64,000 bases of DNA from Companilactobacillus metriopterae (GTDB lineage Bacteria > Bacillota > Bacilli > Lactobacillales > Lactobacillaceae): positions 744,001 through 808,000 of the forward strand of contig NZ_RSTD01000001.1 of NCBI RefSeq assembly GCF_004117915.1, written 5' to 3'. Shown in pieces: positions 30,546-39,249 of the stretch (within the stretch, counting starts at the first letter, position 1; the number at the start of each line of letters is the position of its first letter). A model generated the notes under the pieces. The model was not told where the DNA came from. It searched no databases and saw only the letters and a program-made list of their open reading frames with translations. Made by a program: the position numbers and the translations under genes.

Positions 30546-31952
30546 TTATTTTCTATATTCATAGTCGTAAAGATACTCTGGATAATCACCATTGAAATAT
30601 GACATATCAAGACCATTATATTTTTCGGAAAATTTTGTTCCTATAGAATCAATTAGACCTTCCTCACTTAGAAATGCTAATGAATCTGAATTAAATAAGT
30701 TATTCATTTCCTCAATTGATAATTTAGAAGCAATCAATTCGTCTTTATTTTGAATATCGATTCCAAAAAAAGAAGGATATTTAAACGGAGGAGAAGCAAT
30801 TCGCAGATGAACTTCCTTGGCGCCAGCATCTCTCAATAACTTAACAATTCTTTTGGATGTTGTTCCTCTAACAATCGAATCATCTAATAAAACTACTTTT
30901 TTGCCTTTTACTACTCCCTTAATAGCAGATAACTTTTGACAGACACTTGACTCTCGTAGTTCTTGATTGGGTTGAATAAACTCTCTTCCCACATATTGAT
31001 TTTTTATCAATCCCATTTCGTAAGGCAGATTCAACTGCTCAGAGTATCCGCTTGCCGCTGATAGTGATGAATTGGGAACACCTATAACTATATCTGCATC
31101 TACAGGTGATTCTTTAGCCAAATTAATCCCCATTTTTTTCCTAGCTGTGTGGACATTTATTCCTAAAATATTAGAGTCTGGTCTTGCAAAATATATATAT
31201 TCCATTGAACAAATTGCTTGTTTAGTTTCGTCAGTCCAATGATCTATCTCTAATCCAGAATCAGATATTTTTATTAACTCCCCAGGAAGTACGTCTCTTA
31301 AAAACTCCCCACCGACTGCATCGATAGCACATGTTTCACTTGCTACTACGTAACCACCATCATTTAAAGTACCTATTGATATTGGTCTGAAACCATGTCT
31401 ATCAAGAGCCACGTACATTGCATCTTTTGTGAGGATAAGATATGCAAATCCACCTTTCAAAAAGTTAAGACCCACTTTTAATTTTTCTTGAAATGTTGCC
31501 TTGTCAGACAGTCTGACTAAATGCATCAATAATTCAGAATCAGAGGTCGAATGAAATATATGACCACGCTTTTCAAGATCACTCTTCAAAGTTTTGGAAT
31601 TTGTTAAATTTCCATTATGAGCTAAAGCAATTTGTTCATCAGTGAATTCAAATAACAATGGTTGTATATTTGAAATTTTATTATCACCTGATGTGGAATA
31701 TCTAACGTGACCTATTGCAGAACTCCCATTTAATTGATTCAACAATGACATATCTTGAAAAACTTGAGTTAATAATCCGATATTTTTTATACAGTTAATT
31801 CTGCGATTATTTAAAGCAGCAATACCTGCTCCCTCTTGTCCACGATGTTGTAAACTGTTTAAACCAAGGTAGGATAAATTACTTGCTTGTTTGGAATTCC
31901 AGATCCCAAAAATTCCACATTCTTCGTTTAAGCTTCTTATTTCATTTGACAA
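30546..31952 (-). CDS. purF: Amidophosphoribosyltransferase PurF
   Basis: Committed step of purine synthesis: PRPP + glutamine to phosphoribosylamine. I choose TTG 31952 (468 residues): AGAAGG lies just upstream, and this gives an 11-residue propeptide before Cys12 (SNEIRSLNEECGIFG), the same length as in Bacillus subtilis. ATG 31970 would add six residues and lacks a ribosome-binding site. The Ntn glutaminase domain is followed by the PRPP loop VVLLDDSIVRGTTS. The C-terminal Cys ligands of the Bacillus 4Fe-4S cluster are absent (YPSFFGID; LDMSYFNGDYP). It overlaps purL by 16 bp. Confidence 0.95.
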   Translation of the reverse strand: MSNEIRSLNEECGIFGIWNSKQASNLSYLGLNSLQHRGQEGAGIAALNNRRINCIKNIGLLTQVFQDMSLLNQLNGSSAIGHVRYSTSGDNKISNIQPLLFEFTDEQIALAHNGNLTNSKTLKSDLEKRGHIFHSTSDSELLMHLVRLSDKATFQEKLKVGLNFLKGGFAYLILTKDAMYVALDRHGFRPISIGTLNDGGYVVASETCAIDAVGGEFLRDVLPGELIKISDSGLEIDHWTDETKQAICSMEYIYFARPDSNILGINVHTARKKMGINLAKESPVDADIVIGVPNSSLSAASGYSEQLNLPYEMGLIKNQYVGREFIQPNQELRESSVCQKLSAIKGVVKGKKVVLLDDSIVRGTTSKRIVKLLRDAGAKEVHLRIASPPFKYPSFFGIDIQNKDELIASKLSIEEMNNLFNSDSLAFLSEEGLIDSIGTKFSEKYNGLDMSYFNGDYPEYLYDYEYRK

Positions 31953-34147
31953 GATATACCTTCTTTCCATGATCTGTGAGCAACATCTTTATTTAAATTC
32001 ACACGTTCATCAGCAGTTTGAATTTTAAATTCTGAATCATCAGTAACTTCTCCAATAAGTTCATATGTTCCACTTATAAAACTTTCAACAATTAACTTGT
32101 CAGAAGGATTAACAGTTACTACAAATCGTGAAGATGTCTCTGAAAACAGTTGTTTACTATTTAATTTTGTTTTTATATCAATGCCAAAATTATTCTTAAA
32201 TGAACATTCTGCTAGTGCAGTAAAAAGACCACCTTCTGAAATATCATGGCAACTAATAAGTAATTTTTCTTCTATAAGTTGCACAATTGAATTTTGATTT
32301 TCCTGAATCTTTGAAATATCTAAATTAGATAACTGACCAAATATTTTTCCGTTTTCTAATGTTTGAATTTCTGAACCATTGAAATCGTCTTTAGTTTCCC
32401 CAATTAAATAAATTAAATCTCCCGCATTTTTAAAATCTATTGTAGTTATATTCTCTGTATCCTCTATCAATCCAACCATCCCAATCATAGGACTTGGATA
32501 GATAGCATCTTCCTCAAATTCATTAAATAAGGAAACATTTCCAGATACTACAGGCAGCTCATATGTTGTACAGATATCAGAAATTCCATCAACACTCTTT
32601 GAAAAATCATAAAAAATTTCTGGATTTTCTGGATTTCCAAAGTTCAAGCAATCCGTCAATCCTACTGGCCTAGCACCTGTTGAAATAAGATTATTTACGG
32701 ATTCTAATGTTAAAATTTGTCCCCCAATAAATGGATCTAAATAAACAAATCTTGAATTACTATCGTTGGTTACGGCAATTGCCTTACTTGTTTCTTTAAT
32801 TCTTACTACTCCGGCATCTCCTCCTGGAAGAACCACAGTATCTGATTTAACTTGAGAATCATAGGTCTTATAAAAAGAACTTTTATCAGAAATGTTAGGC
32901 TGTTTTAAGATATTTATTAATGTATTTTCTAAATTACTTATTTCAGGAACATACTGCGATGATGGCTGAGATGAAACTCTCTTTGATTCCACCACAGATC
33001 TAATGTATCTAGGCGCTTTATCAACAATTCCACTGACAGGCACATCAACAACTGTTTCTCCGTTGAATGTTGCTTTATAAGTATCATTGTCAGTAATTTC
33101 TCCAATGATTACAGCGTCCAAACCTGATTTTTTAAAATGTTGAATGATTTTTGAACTGTTCTCTTTTTCAATACATAAAACCATTCTCTCTTGCGATTCT
33201 GAAAGTAACATCTCATATGCAGACATATCTGATTCTCTTTGTGGAATGCTATCCAGATTTAAAGTAATTCCACATCCTGTTTTGGAAACCATCTCAGCTG
33301 TCGAAGATATTAATCCTGCAGCACCCATATCTTGCATCCCCTTTACCCAGTTAGGATGATTGGTAACTAAATCTAAACAAGAATCCATAAGCAACTTTTC
33401 TATAAATGGATTTCCTACTTGGACAGCAGATTTTTGAGTGCTATTGTTTTCATCAAACTCATCTGATGCAAATGTTGCCCCGTGAATTCCATCTCTTCCT
33501 GTTTTTGATCCGACGTAGAGTAGCAGATTCCCAGTTCCTTTTGCAGAACTTGTAGTTAGATTTGTTTTTTTTATAAGTCCTATACACATCGCATTAACAA
33601 GTGGATTCTTTTTATAACACTTTTCGAAAGATATTTCTCCCGCTATATTTGGTATCCCAATACTATTCCCATACCATCCAATTCCGGAAACAACCTCACT
33701 TACTAAGTTTTTGGTCTCTTTATCCTCCAAAAGTCCAAACTTCAAACTATCGGTTAATGCTATTGGTTCTGCTCCCATGGAAAAAATATCCCTAATAATT
33801 CCACCGACACCTGTTGCTGCTCCTTGAAAAGGTTCAACTGCTGAGGGATGATTATGGCTTTCTGCCTTAAAAACTACTGCCATACCGTCACCTATATCAA
33901 TTGCACCAGCGTCTTCTCCTGCTCCTGTAATAACATTACTACCCGACGAAGGAAATTTTTTTAATACGTTTTTAGAGTTTTTATATGAACAATGCTCACT
34001 CCACATAACTGAAAAAATGCCTAACTCAGTATAGTTGGGTAATCTTTTTAATACGTCCGCACATAAATAATCGTATTCTTCAGTTGTTAGACCCCAATTT
34101 TTATACAATTTTGTTTCTTTTAATTCAATGGGTGTTGGCTCATTCAT
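31937..34147 (-). CDS. purL: Phosphoribosylformylglycinamidine synthase, PurL subunit
   Basis: Synthetase subunit of the three-part FGAM synthase (PurLQS), step 4 of the pathway. At 736 residues this is the small Gram-positive PurL. Seen: MWSEHCSYKNSK, FKAESHNHPSAVEPFQGAATG, and DMGAAGLISSTAEM. Its ATG overlaps the purQ stop (ATGA), and its 3' end holds the start of purF. Subunits purS, purQ and purL are adjacent, which favours equal expression. Confidence 0.99.
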   Translation of the reverse strand: MNEPTPIELKETKLYKNWGLTTEEYDYLCADVLKRLPNYTELGIFSVMWSEHCSYKNSKNVLKKFPSSGSNVITGAGEDAGAIDIGDGMAVVFKAESHNHPSAVEPFQGAATGVGGIIRDIFSMGAEPIALTDSLKFGLLEDKETKNLVSEVVSGIGWYGNSIGIPNIAGEISFEKCYKKNPLVNAMCIGLIKKTNLTTSSAKGTGNLLLYVGSKTGRDGIHGATFASDEFDENNSTQKSAVQVGNPFIEKLLMDSCLDLVTNHPNWVKGMQDMGAAGLISSTAEMVSKTGCGITLNLDSIPQRESDMSAYEMLLSESQERMVLCIEKENSSKIIQHFKKSGLDAVIIGEITDNDTYKATFNGETVVDVPVSGIVDKAPRYIRSVVESKRVSSQPSSQYVPEISNLENTLINILKQPNISDKSSFYKTYDSQVKSDTVVLPGGDAGVVRIKETSKAIAVTNDSNSRFVYLDPFIGGQILTLESVNNLISTGARPVGLTDCLNFGNPENPEIFYDFSKSVDGISDICTTYELPVVSGNVSLFNEFEEDAIYPSPMIGMVGLIEDTENITTIDFKNAGDLIYLIGETKDDFNGSEIQTLENGKIFGQLSNLDISKIQENQNSIVQLIEEKLLISCHDISEGGLFTALAECSFKNNFGIDIKTKLNSKQLFSETSSRFVVTVNPSDKLIVESFISGTYELIGEVTDDSEFKIQTADERVNLNKDVAHRSWKEGISCQMK

Positions 34148-34815
34148 TGATTTACCTCACTACTTTTGAATATAGATTTAAATAATTTAATACCGTCCTT
34201 AGAACCAAGTATTTCTTCAATTGCTCTCTCCGGATGTGGCATTAATCCCATTACATTTCCTTTGATGTTTGTAATTCCTGCTATTTTATCGATACTGCCA
34301 TTAACATCATCCGAATATTGAAGAATGATTTGATTGTTCTCTCTTAAATTTTTTAATGTACTTAAGTCACAGTAAAATTCACCTTCACCATGTGCTATAG
34401 GTAATCTAATCTCTTGATTTTCTTTATATTCATTACTAAACATCGTCTGATTATTTTTTACGATTAAAGTAGGTGTATCACAAATAAACTTTCCAGAATC
34501 ATTTTTTATCAGGGAACCTGGTAATAGATTCATTTCAGTTAAAATTTGAAATCCATTACATATTCCTAGTACGGGTTTGCCTTGGTCTGCAAGTCGTTTA
34601 ATAGCCTTAGTAATTGGAGTTTTAGCTGCTAGAGCACCACTTCTTAAATAATCTCCGTAAGAGAAGCCACCTGGAATAAAAACACCATCAAATCCTTCTA
34701 AATTGGGCTCATCAGAATTAACAAACTCAATATTATGGTTTGTAGTTATTTTTAGTGCATGATACAAATCTTTATCACAATTTGAACCTGGAAAGACAAT
34801 AACTGCCAATTTCAA
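34144..34815 (-). CDS. purQ: FGAM synthase, glutaminase subunit PurQ
   Basis: Class I glutamine amidotransferase that feeds ammonia to PurL. The 223-residue protein begins KLAVIVFPGSNCDKDL and has the catalytic Cys in PVLGICNGFQIL, with His/Glu in LMPHPERAIEE. The start is TTG 34815, directly after the purS stop (TAATTG), with AGGAAAG as ribosome-binding site. It overlaps purL by 4 bp. Confidence 0.98.
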   Translation of the reverse strand: MKLAVIVFPGSNCDKDLYHALKITTNHNIEFVNSDEPNLEGFDGVFIPGGFSYGDYLRSGALAAKTPITKAIKRLADQGKPVLGICNGFQILTEMNLLPGSLIKNDSGKFICDTPTLIVKNNQTMFSNEYKENQEIRLPIAHGEGEFYCDLSTLKNLRENNQIILQYSDDVNGSIDKIAGITNIKGNVMGLMPHPERAIEEILGSKDGIKLFKSIFKSSEVNQ

Positions 34816-35058
34816 TTATCTTTCCTCCAAAATAGTAAATTCTTCTAAATTAGGATTAATTAATAGCTTCTCTGACAATTCTGAAATAATTTTTTCTTTA
34901 TTTTCTGTGTTATCTGAAATATCAATTTCAAAATACTTACCAATTCTTATAGCTTCAATACTTTTAAATCCCATTACATCAGCAATTTTTTCCACTTCCT
35001 GACCTTGGACATCAATAATAGATTTTTTGAAATTTACTAATACCTTCACAGTTGCCAT
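34816..35058 (-). CDS. purS: FGAM synthase, PurS subunit
   Basis: Small (80 residues) structural subunit that bridges PurL and PurQ in Gram-positive FGAM synthase. VKVLVNFKKSIIDVQGQEV and IGKYFEIDI match the family. It is encoded immediately before purQ with no intergenic base and 2 bp after purC. Confidence 0.96.
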   Translation of the reverse strand: MATVKVLVNFKKSIIDVQGQEVEKIADVMGFKSIEAIRIGKYFEIDISDNTENKEKIISELSEKLLINPNLEEFTILEER

Positions 35059-35060
35059 AA

Positions 35061-35777
35061 CTAATATTCCACCAATCTTTTTAAGACTTCTTTATATGAA
35101 TCAATCAGACTACCAGTACTATTTCTAAATACATCTTTATCTAGAGAATCACCAGTACTCTTATCCCACAACCTACAGTTATCAGGTGAAAATTCATCTA
35201 CTAAAATAATTGAATTTTCAAATCTACCAAACTCCAACTTAAAATCGATTAAATCTAAATTTTTAGAATCAAAGTATGGCATTAAAAGATCATTAATTTT
35301 TAGTGCTTCATTTTTCAAAAAACTCATTTCTTCGTTACTCATCAGATCAATCGCAAAAATCTGTGAATCATTAATAAATGGATCGTCTAGTTCATCGTTT
35401 TTATAGTAGAATTCGATAACTGGATATTTTAATTTCAACCCTCTCTGCAAATTAAATTTTTTAGCGAAACTACCTGCTATCTTGTTTCTAACAACTAATT
35501 CCAGAGGAATGACTTCTGTCTTATGAACAATTTGAGATTTGTCATCTAAATTAGAAATAAAATGTGTTTTTATTCCGTTTGTTTGAAGATAGTCAAAAAT
35601 TATATTTGTTATTTGAAAGTTAAGTAAACCTTTGCCTTCTATGGTTTTTTTATTTTTACCATTCAACGAGGTTGCTTGATCCTTATAAACCATTAAAAGT
35701 TCATCATCATTATCGGTACTATAAAGATTCTTGGCTTTTCCTGAATATACTAATTTATCCTTCATTTTTACTGTCAT
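35061..35777 (-). CDS. purC: SAICAR synthetase PurC
   Basis: Ligates CAIR and aspartate. The 238-residue protein has LVYSGKAKNLYSTDN, the family motif IPLELVVRNKIAGSFAKK, and LIDFKLEFGRF. Two ATGs are possible (35777 and 35765); neither has a clear ribosome-binding site, and the gene overlaps the end of purK by 23 bp, so re-initiation after purK is likely. I keep the longer form. Confidence 0.96.
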   Translation of the reverse strand: MTVKMKDKLVYSGKAKNLYSTDNDDELLMVYKDQATSLNGKNKKTIEGKGLLNFQITNIIFDYLQTNGIKTHFISNLDDKSQIVHKTEVIPLELVVRNKIAGSFAKKFNLQRGLKLKYPVIEFYYKNDELDDPFINDSQIFAIDLMSNEEMSFLKNEALKINDLLMPYFDSKNLDLIDFKLEFGRFENSIILVDEFSPDNCRLWDKSTGDSLDKDVFRNSTGSLIDSYKEVLKRLVEY

Positions 35778-36924
35778 CCCATATCTTATTTTTCTTAAAT
35801 TCTTGTTTTAAAATTACCGGATTTTCATTTGTTAATACCGTTATGTGACCCATTTTTCTATTCTTTTTAGGCAATTCTTTGCAGTAATCATGAAAATGCC
35901 ACATAGGCTTTTCAAATACAGCTTCTTTCACTGCATCATAATGTTGACCTAAGACGTTAATCATCACCGCGTTGCTCTTTAAAGAAATGTTAGGCATTGG
36001 TAAATTACAAATTCCTCGTATATGAGTATTAAATTGAGAAAAATTACATGCCTCAATTGTTAAATGACCAGAATTATGTGGACGTGGGGCAATTTCATTT
36101 ATATAGACTTGATTATTTTTAGAAATGAAAAATTCAACACACATTGTTCCAACTAAACAAAGTTCTGAAGCAAGCTCTTTTGCAATAGATGTGAGCTCTT
36201 CTGCTATTTCATTTGAAATATCTTGATAAAAGTAACTAATATTTAAAATGTTATTTTTGTGTTCATTATTTATTATCGGAAAAATTGAGATATCTCCATT
36301 AATATTGCGAGATATTATTACTGAGACTTCCTCTTTAAGATCGACCCTTTTTTCTAAAATGCATTCGCCACTTTCTAATAATTCCAAAATTTTATTTTCA
36401 GAAAAATCCAGGGTGTTAATATTTATTTGTCCTTTTCCGTCATAACCACCGTTTGTAGTTTTTAAAATAGCAGGTATACCGATTTCAGATAAACTTTTAG
36501 AAAATTCTTCATTATTGGAAACAATTTGAAAGTTTGTTACCGGTAAATTTAATGATTTAATTTTATTTTTTTCTAATTTTCTATTTTGAGTAATAGATAG
36601 TGCAGTTATTCCTTGAGGTACTTCAGTATACTTTTGAATTTCACTGATTGTTTCAGCACTGACATTTTCAAATTCATAAGTTAAAACATCTACTACCTTA
36701 GATAACTCAATTAAGCTTTCTAAATCGTCATATTCAGCAACAATCTGTTGATCAGAAACCTGTGCTGCAGAACAATTTTTTTGAGGATCTAAAATGACAA
36801 CATAATATCCCATTTGCTTAGCAGACTGTGCCATCATTTTTCCTAGTTGACCACCACCAACTATTCCTATTGTTGAACCAGATTTAATATTCAATGTTCT
36901 TTCCACTTTCGATTGATTTGTCAT
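35755..36924 (-). CDS. purK: N5-CAIR synthetase PurK
   Basis: ATP-grasp enzyme making N5-CAIR from AIR and bicarbonate. The 389-residue protein has IGIVGGGQLGKMM (near residue 19) and the ATP-grasp core with TNGGYDGKGQ and EIAPRPHNSGHLTIEA. From ATG 36924 it overlaps purE by 41 bp. A TTG at 36894, preceded by GGAAAG and overlapping purE by only 11 bp, is an alternative start that would fit the pattern of TTG starts in this operon. Presence of PurK shows the two-step PurK/PurE carboxylation route. Confidence 0.95.
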   Translation of the reverse strand: MTNQSKVERTLNIKSGSTIGIVGGGQLGKMMAQSAKQMGYYVVILDPQKNCSAAQVSDQQIVAEYDDLESLIELSKVVDVLTYEFENVSAETISEIQKYTEVPQGITALSITQNRKLEKNKIKSLNLPVTNFQIVSNNEEFSKSLSEIGIPAILKTTNGGYDGKGQININTLDFSENKILELLESGECILEKRVDLKEEVSVIISRNINGDISIFPIINNEHKNNILNISYFYQDISNEIAEELTSIAKELASELCLVGTMCVEFFISKNNQVYINEIAPRPHNSGHLTIEACNFSQFNTHIRGICNLPMPNISLKSNAVMINVLGQHYDAVKEAVFEKPMWHFHDYCKELPKKNRKMGHITVLTNENPVILKQEFKKNKIWDDSKNEG

Positions 36925-37369
36925 GTAATTCAGTCATATAATTCAGAATATTTGACTTGTATTGTTTATTTGATAATGCACAAATTTTTGTGGCTAATAT
37001 TGCAGCATTTTTCGCACCTGATTCTCCTATTGCAACTGTTGCAACTGGTATTCCAGCAGGCATTTGTACAATTGATAGCAGTGAATCTATTCCATTAAGA
37101 TCATTACTCTTTATAGGTACTCCTATAACAGGAATTTCAGTTAAAGACGCCAGCATTCCTGGCAGATGAGCTGCACCACCCGCAGCGGCGATTATTACTT
37201 TAGTACCTCTGTCCGCAGCTCTTTCAGCAAAATTCATCATTTCTTTTGGTGTACGATGTGCAGAAATAATTTGCATATCATAGTTAACTTCAAGTTTTTC
37301 TAGCAAATCTGAAGTTAATTGCATAGTTTTTAAATCTGATACAGATCCCATTACTACTGAAACATCCAT
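36884..37369 (-). CDS. purE: N5-CAIR mutase PurE
   Basis: Rearranges N5-CAIR to CAIR. The 161-residue class I PurE has VMGSVSDLKTM, the active-site ISAHRTPKEM and the loop AAGGAAHLPGM. It is the first gene of the eleven-gene operon purEKCSQLFMNHD. A GAAAGG ribosome-binding site is present. Confidence 0.98.
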   Translation of the reverse strand: MDVSVVMGSVSDLKTMQLTSDLLEKLEVNYDMQIISAHRTPKEMMNFAERAADRGTKVIIAAAGGAAHLPGMLASLTEIPVIGVPIKSNDLNGIDSLLSIVQMPAGIPVATVAIGESGAKNAAILATKICALSNKQYKSNILNYMTELHDKSIESGKNIEY

Positions 37370-37420
37370 ATTGTTCGACCTTTCTCACTTTTTAATAGAT
37401 AAATAAGAAATAAAATTGAT

Positions 37421-37450
37421 ACTATAAATAGAATACGTACATTATTTGAA
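37421..37450 (-). promoter_or_regulatory. Possible promoter of the pur operon
   Basis: Minus strand TTCAAA (37450-37445), 18-base spacer, TATAGT (37426-37421). The -35 lies inside a perfect inverted repeat ATTATTT-GA-AAATAAT (37441-37456). The leader of about 45 nt has no room for a purine riboswitch. A single PurBox-like CGAACAAT abuts the purE ATG, which may be chance. Confidence 0.35.
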
Positions 37451-37480
37451 AATAATTTTAGATAGTATGTTTTTTTGCAC

Positions 37481-37516
37481 AAAAAAAGACCTCGAACGTA
37501 AATTACGCTCGAAGTC
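37481..37516 (-). terminator. Intrinsic terminator after yneF
   Basis: 14-bp stem (37488-37501 with 37503-37516, two G-U pairs) followed by T7 on the minus strand. It insulates the pur operon from yneF transcription. Confidence 0.9.
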
Positions 37517-37527
37517 CTAAAAAGTAA

Positions 37528-37743
37528 TTATTTTTTTTGTGATTGTCTCATTGAATTCATAACTTGATTTAATTTCTTTTGTGATGGCTTTTGTCCCATT
37601 TGAGCCATCATTTGTCTTACCATATCTTCACTAATTGGAGGATTTTGTTGGAAATATCTTTGCATGTACCATCTGGCACCAAAAAATCCAAGTAGTGCAC
37701 CTGCAAGAAGTGCAATTATTACTGCAATAATTATTGTAATCAT
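37528..37743 (-). CDS. yneF: UPF0154 membrane protein YneF
   Basis: A 71-residue protein with one N-terminal transmembrane helix ([20 protein letters not shown], about 2-21), then a conserved cytosolic part with [33 protein letters not shown] segments typical of UPF0154. Function unknown. It is conserved near lexA in Firmicutes. GAAAGGTG ribosome-binding site. Confidence 0.93.
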   Translation of the reverse strand: MITIIIAVIIALLAGALLGFFGARWYMQRYFQQNPPISEDMVRQMMAQMGQKPSQKKLNQVMNSMRQSQKK

Positions 37744-37806
37744 TATACAAACACCTTTCTAAATAACTATCTTATATATTACAAAAAAAACAACTTAATT
37801 AAAAGA

Positions 37807-38049
37807 CTAATCGTCACGAAGTCCTTTTTCTCTTTGAATTTTCTTAACTTTTTCTGGAGTAACTTCAGCACCTTTTTTGTCGAAAACTTGCATCATCTCA
37901 ATTTGAGATTTAAATCCTTCTCTGAAATTAGCAAGATACTGCTTTCTAAGCTTTTCTTGTTGAATTTTTTCTTCAGCAGTTAATTTTCCTTCTTTTGCTT
38001 TTTTAGCCAACATATTTATTTCGTTTACTAATTTTTCTTGTTCTTCCAT
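37807..38049 (-). CDS. DUF896 (UPF0291, YnzC-like) protein
   Basis: An 80-residue, charged helical protein starting MEEQEKLVNEINMLAKKAKEG, with LTAEEKIQQEKLRKQYLANFR, the DUF896 core. In Bacillus subtilis the homologue ynzC sits in the SOS operon yneA-yneB-ynzC, divergent from lexA; here it is likewise divergent from lexA and shares the SOS box region, but yneA and yneB are missing. Molecular function unknown. Confidence 0.92.
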   Translation of the reverse strand: MEEQEKLVNEINMLAKKAKEGKLTAEEKIQQEKLRKQYLANFREGFKSQIEMMQVFDKKGAEVTPEKVKKIQREKGLRDD

Positions 38050-38067
38050 AATTATCTCCTTTATATA

Positions 38068-38081
38068 CGAACACTTGTTTG
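38068..38081. promoter_or_regulatory. LexA (SOS) box
   Basis: CGAACACTTGTTTG, matching the Gram-positive consensus CGAAC-N4-GTTCG with one mismatch. It overlaps the -35 of the lexA promoter and lies 19 bp from the start of the divergent DUF896 gene, so LexA could repress both. Confidence 0.88.
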
Positions 38082-38107
38082 ATATAACTTGTTGTTTCTG
38101 TTACAAT
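38079..38107 (+). promoter_or_regulatory. lexA promoter
   Basis: TTGATA (38079-38084), 17-base spacer, TACAAT (38102-38107), with the LexA box across the -35. Confidence 0.85.
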
Positions 38108-38140
38108 TCATATAAATGATACTATCAATGAGGTGCAGTA

Positions 38141-38764
38141 ATGTCAAAATTAGAAGGATCAAAACAGTTACAAATCCTTTCTTATATACATGAACATTTA
38201 TCAGAAAAAGGATATCCGCCTACTGTCAGAGAGATTTGTGATGAGGTTAATTTATCTTCTACGTCTACTGTCCATGGCCATCTTTCAAGACTAGAGAAAA
38301 AAGGATATATTCAACGTGATCCTTCTAAGCCTAGAACCATTGAAGTAACTGAGCTTGGACTTGACGCTATTGGAATAAAATCTACTGATATTCCTATTCT
38401 GGGACAAGTTGCCGCAGGGGTTCCAATAACAGCTGAGAGAAATCCAGAAGGATTCTTCCCTATTCCACCCGACTTAAATAGAGACTCTGGTGAATTATAT
38501 ATGCTAGAGATTAACGGTGATAGTATGATTAATGCAGGTATTCTTGATGGAGATTATGTCATTGTTCACGAACAAAATACTGCTAAGAATGGTGAAATAG
38601 TTATTGCTTTAACAGATGAAATTGAAACTACATGTAAAAGATTCTATAAAGAATCAGATCACATACGTCTTCAACCTGAAAATGATGAAATGGATCCAAT
38701 TATTCTAGATGATTGTCAGATTATTGGCAAGGTAGTCGGTTTATATAGATCACAAATATTTTAA
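38141..38764 (+). CDS. lexA: SOS repressor LexA
   Basis: Represses DNA-damage genes and self-cleaves on RecA filaments. The 207-residue protein has an N-terminal winged helix (1-65, with [20 protein letters not shown]), the Ala92-Gly93 cleavage site (QVAAGVPI), catalytic Ser128 (NGDSM) and Lys166 (TTCKRFYK), so it should be fully autoproteolytic. The start has GAGGTG upstream. One of only three plus-strand genes; it converges on rplS with a shared terminator. Confidence 0.98.
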   Translation: MSKLEGSKQLQILSYIHEHLSEKGYPPTVREICDEVNLSSTSTVHGHLSRLEKKGYIQRDPSKPRTIEVTELGLDAIGIKSTDIPILGQVAAGVPITAERNPEGFFPIPPDLNRDSGELYMLEINGDSMINAGILDGDYVIVHEQNTAKNGEIVIALTDEIETTCKRFYKESDHIRLQPENDEMDPIILDDCQIIGKVVGLYRSQIF

Positions 38765-38766
38765 AT

Positions 38767-38801
38767 AAAAAAGCTATACATCTAAGATGTATAGCTTTTT
38801 T
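38767..38801. terminator. Bidirectional terminator between lexA and rplS
   Basis: AAAAAAGCTATACATC-TAA-GATGTATAGCTTTTTT, a perfect 16-bp symmetric stem with A and T runs, between converging genes. Confidence 0.93.
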
Positions 38802-38814
38802 ATTTATATCTTTT

Positions 38815-39165
38815 TTAGTCGATACGGCGTTCTTTGATACGAGCAGCTTTACCTGTACGATCACGTAGGTAGTAAAGTTTACTACGACGTACACTACCGC
38901 GTCTGATAACTTCAATCTTGTCAACACGAGGTGTGTTTAGTGGGAATGTTCTTTCAACACCTACACCACTACTGATCTTACGAACAGTATATGTAGCACT
39001 AACACCTGTACCACGTCTCTTAAGAACAACACCTTCAAAAATTTGAATACGTTCACGAGAACCTTCAACAACCTTAGCATGAACTCGTACAGAGTCACCA
39101 GGGCGGAAATCAGGTACATCAGAACGTAATTGTTCTTTTGTAATATCTTGAATTAATTGATTCAT
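38815..39165 (-). CDS. rplS: 50S ribosomal protein L19
   Basis: Large-subunit protein at the 30S-50S interface. The 116-residue protein shows [30 protein letters not shown] and [21 protein letters not shown]. It has its own promoter and leader, after trmD in the rpsP-rimM-trmD-rplS order. Confidence 0.99.
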   Translation of the reverse strand: MNQLIQDITKEQLRSDVPDFRPGDSVRVHAKVVEGSRERIQIFEGVVLKRRGTGVSATYTVRKISSGVGVERTFPLNTPRVDKIEVIRRGSVRRSKLYYLRDRTGKAARIKERRID

Positions 39166-39243
39166 TTGAAAATCTCCCTATTCGACACTCTTATATATTC
39201 TACTATATACAGCGGAACATCGTTAATTATGTGTGTAAACACC
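39166..39243 (-). promoter_or_regulatory. Leader upstream of rplS, possible L19 leader RNA
   Basis: A non-coding leader of about 75 nt containing GTGTTTACACAC (a small hairpin) and GATGTTCCGCTG before the ribosome-binding site. Autoregulatory L19 leaders are known upstream of rplS in Firmicutes; I recall a similar GTTCCGCTG element but cannot verify a covariance match. Confidence 0.4.
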
Positions 39244-39249
39244 TTATAT

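Noticed and set aside
37370-37527. Possible purine riboswitch upstream of purE
   Set aside because: The conserved three-way-junction loops were not found; the only strong hairpin is the yneF terminator.
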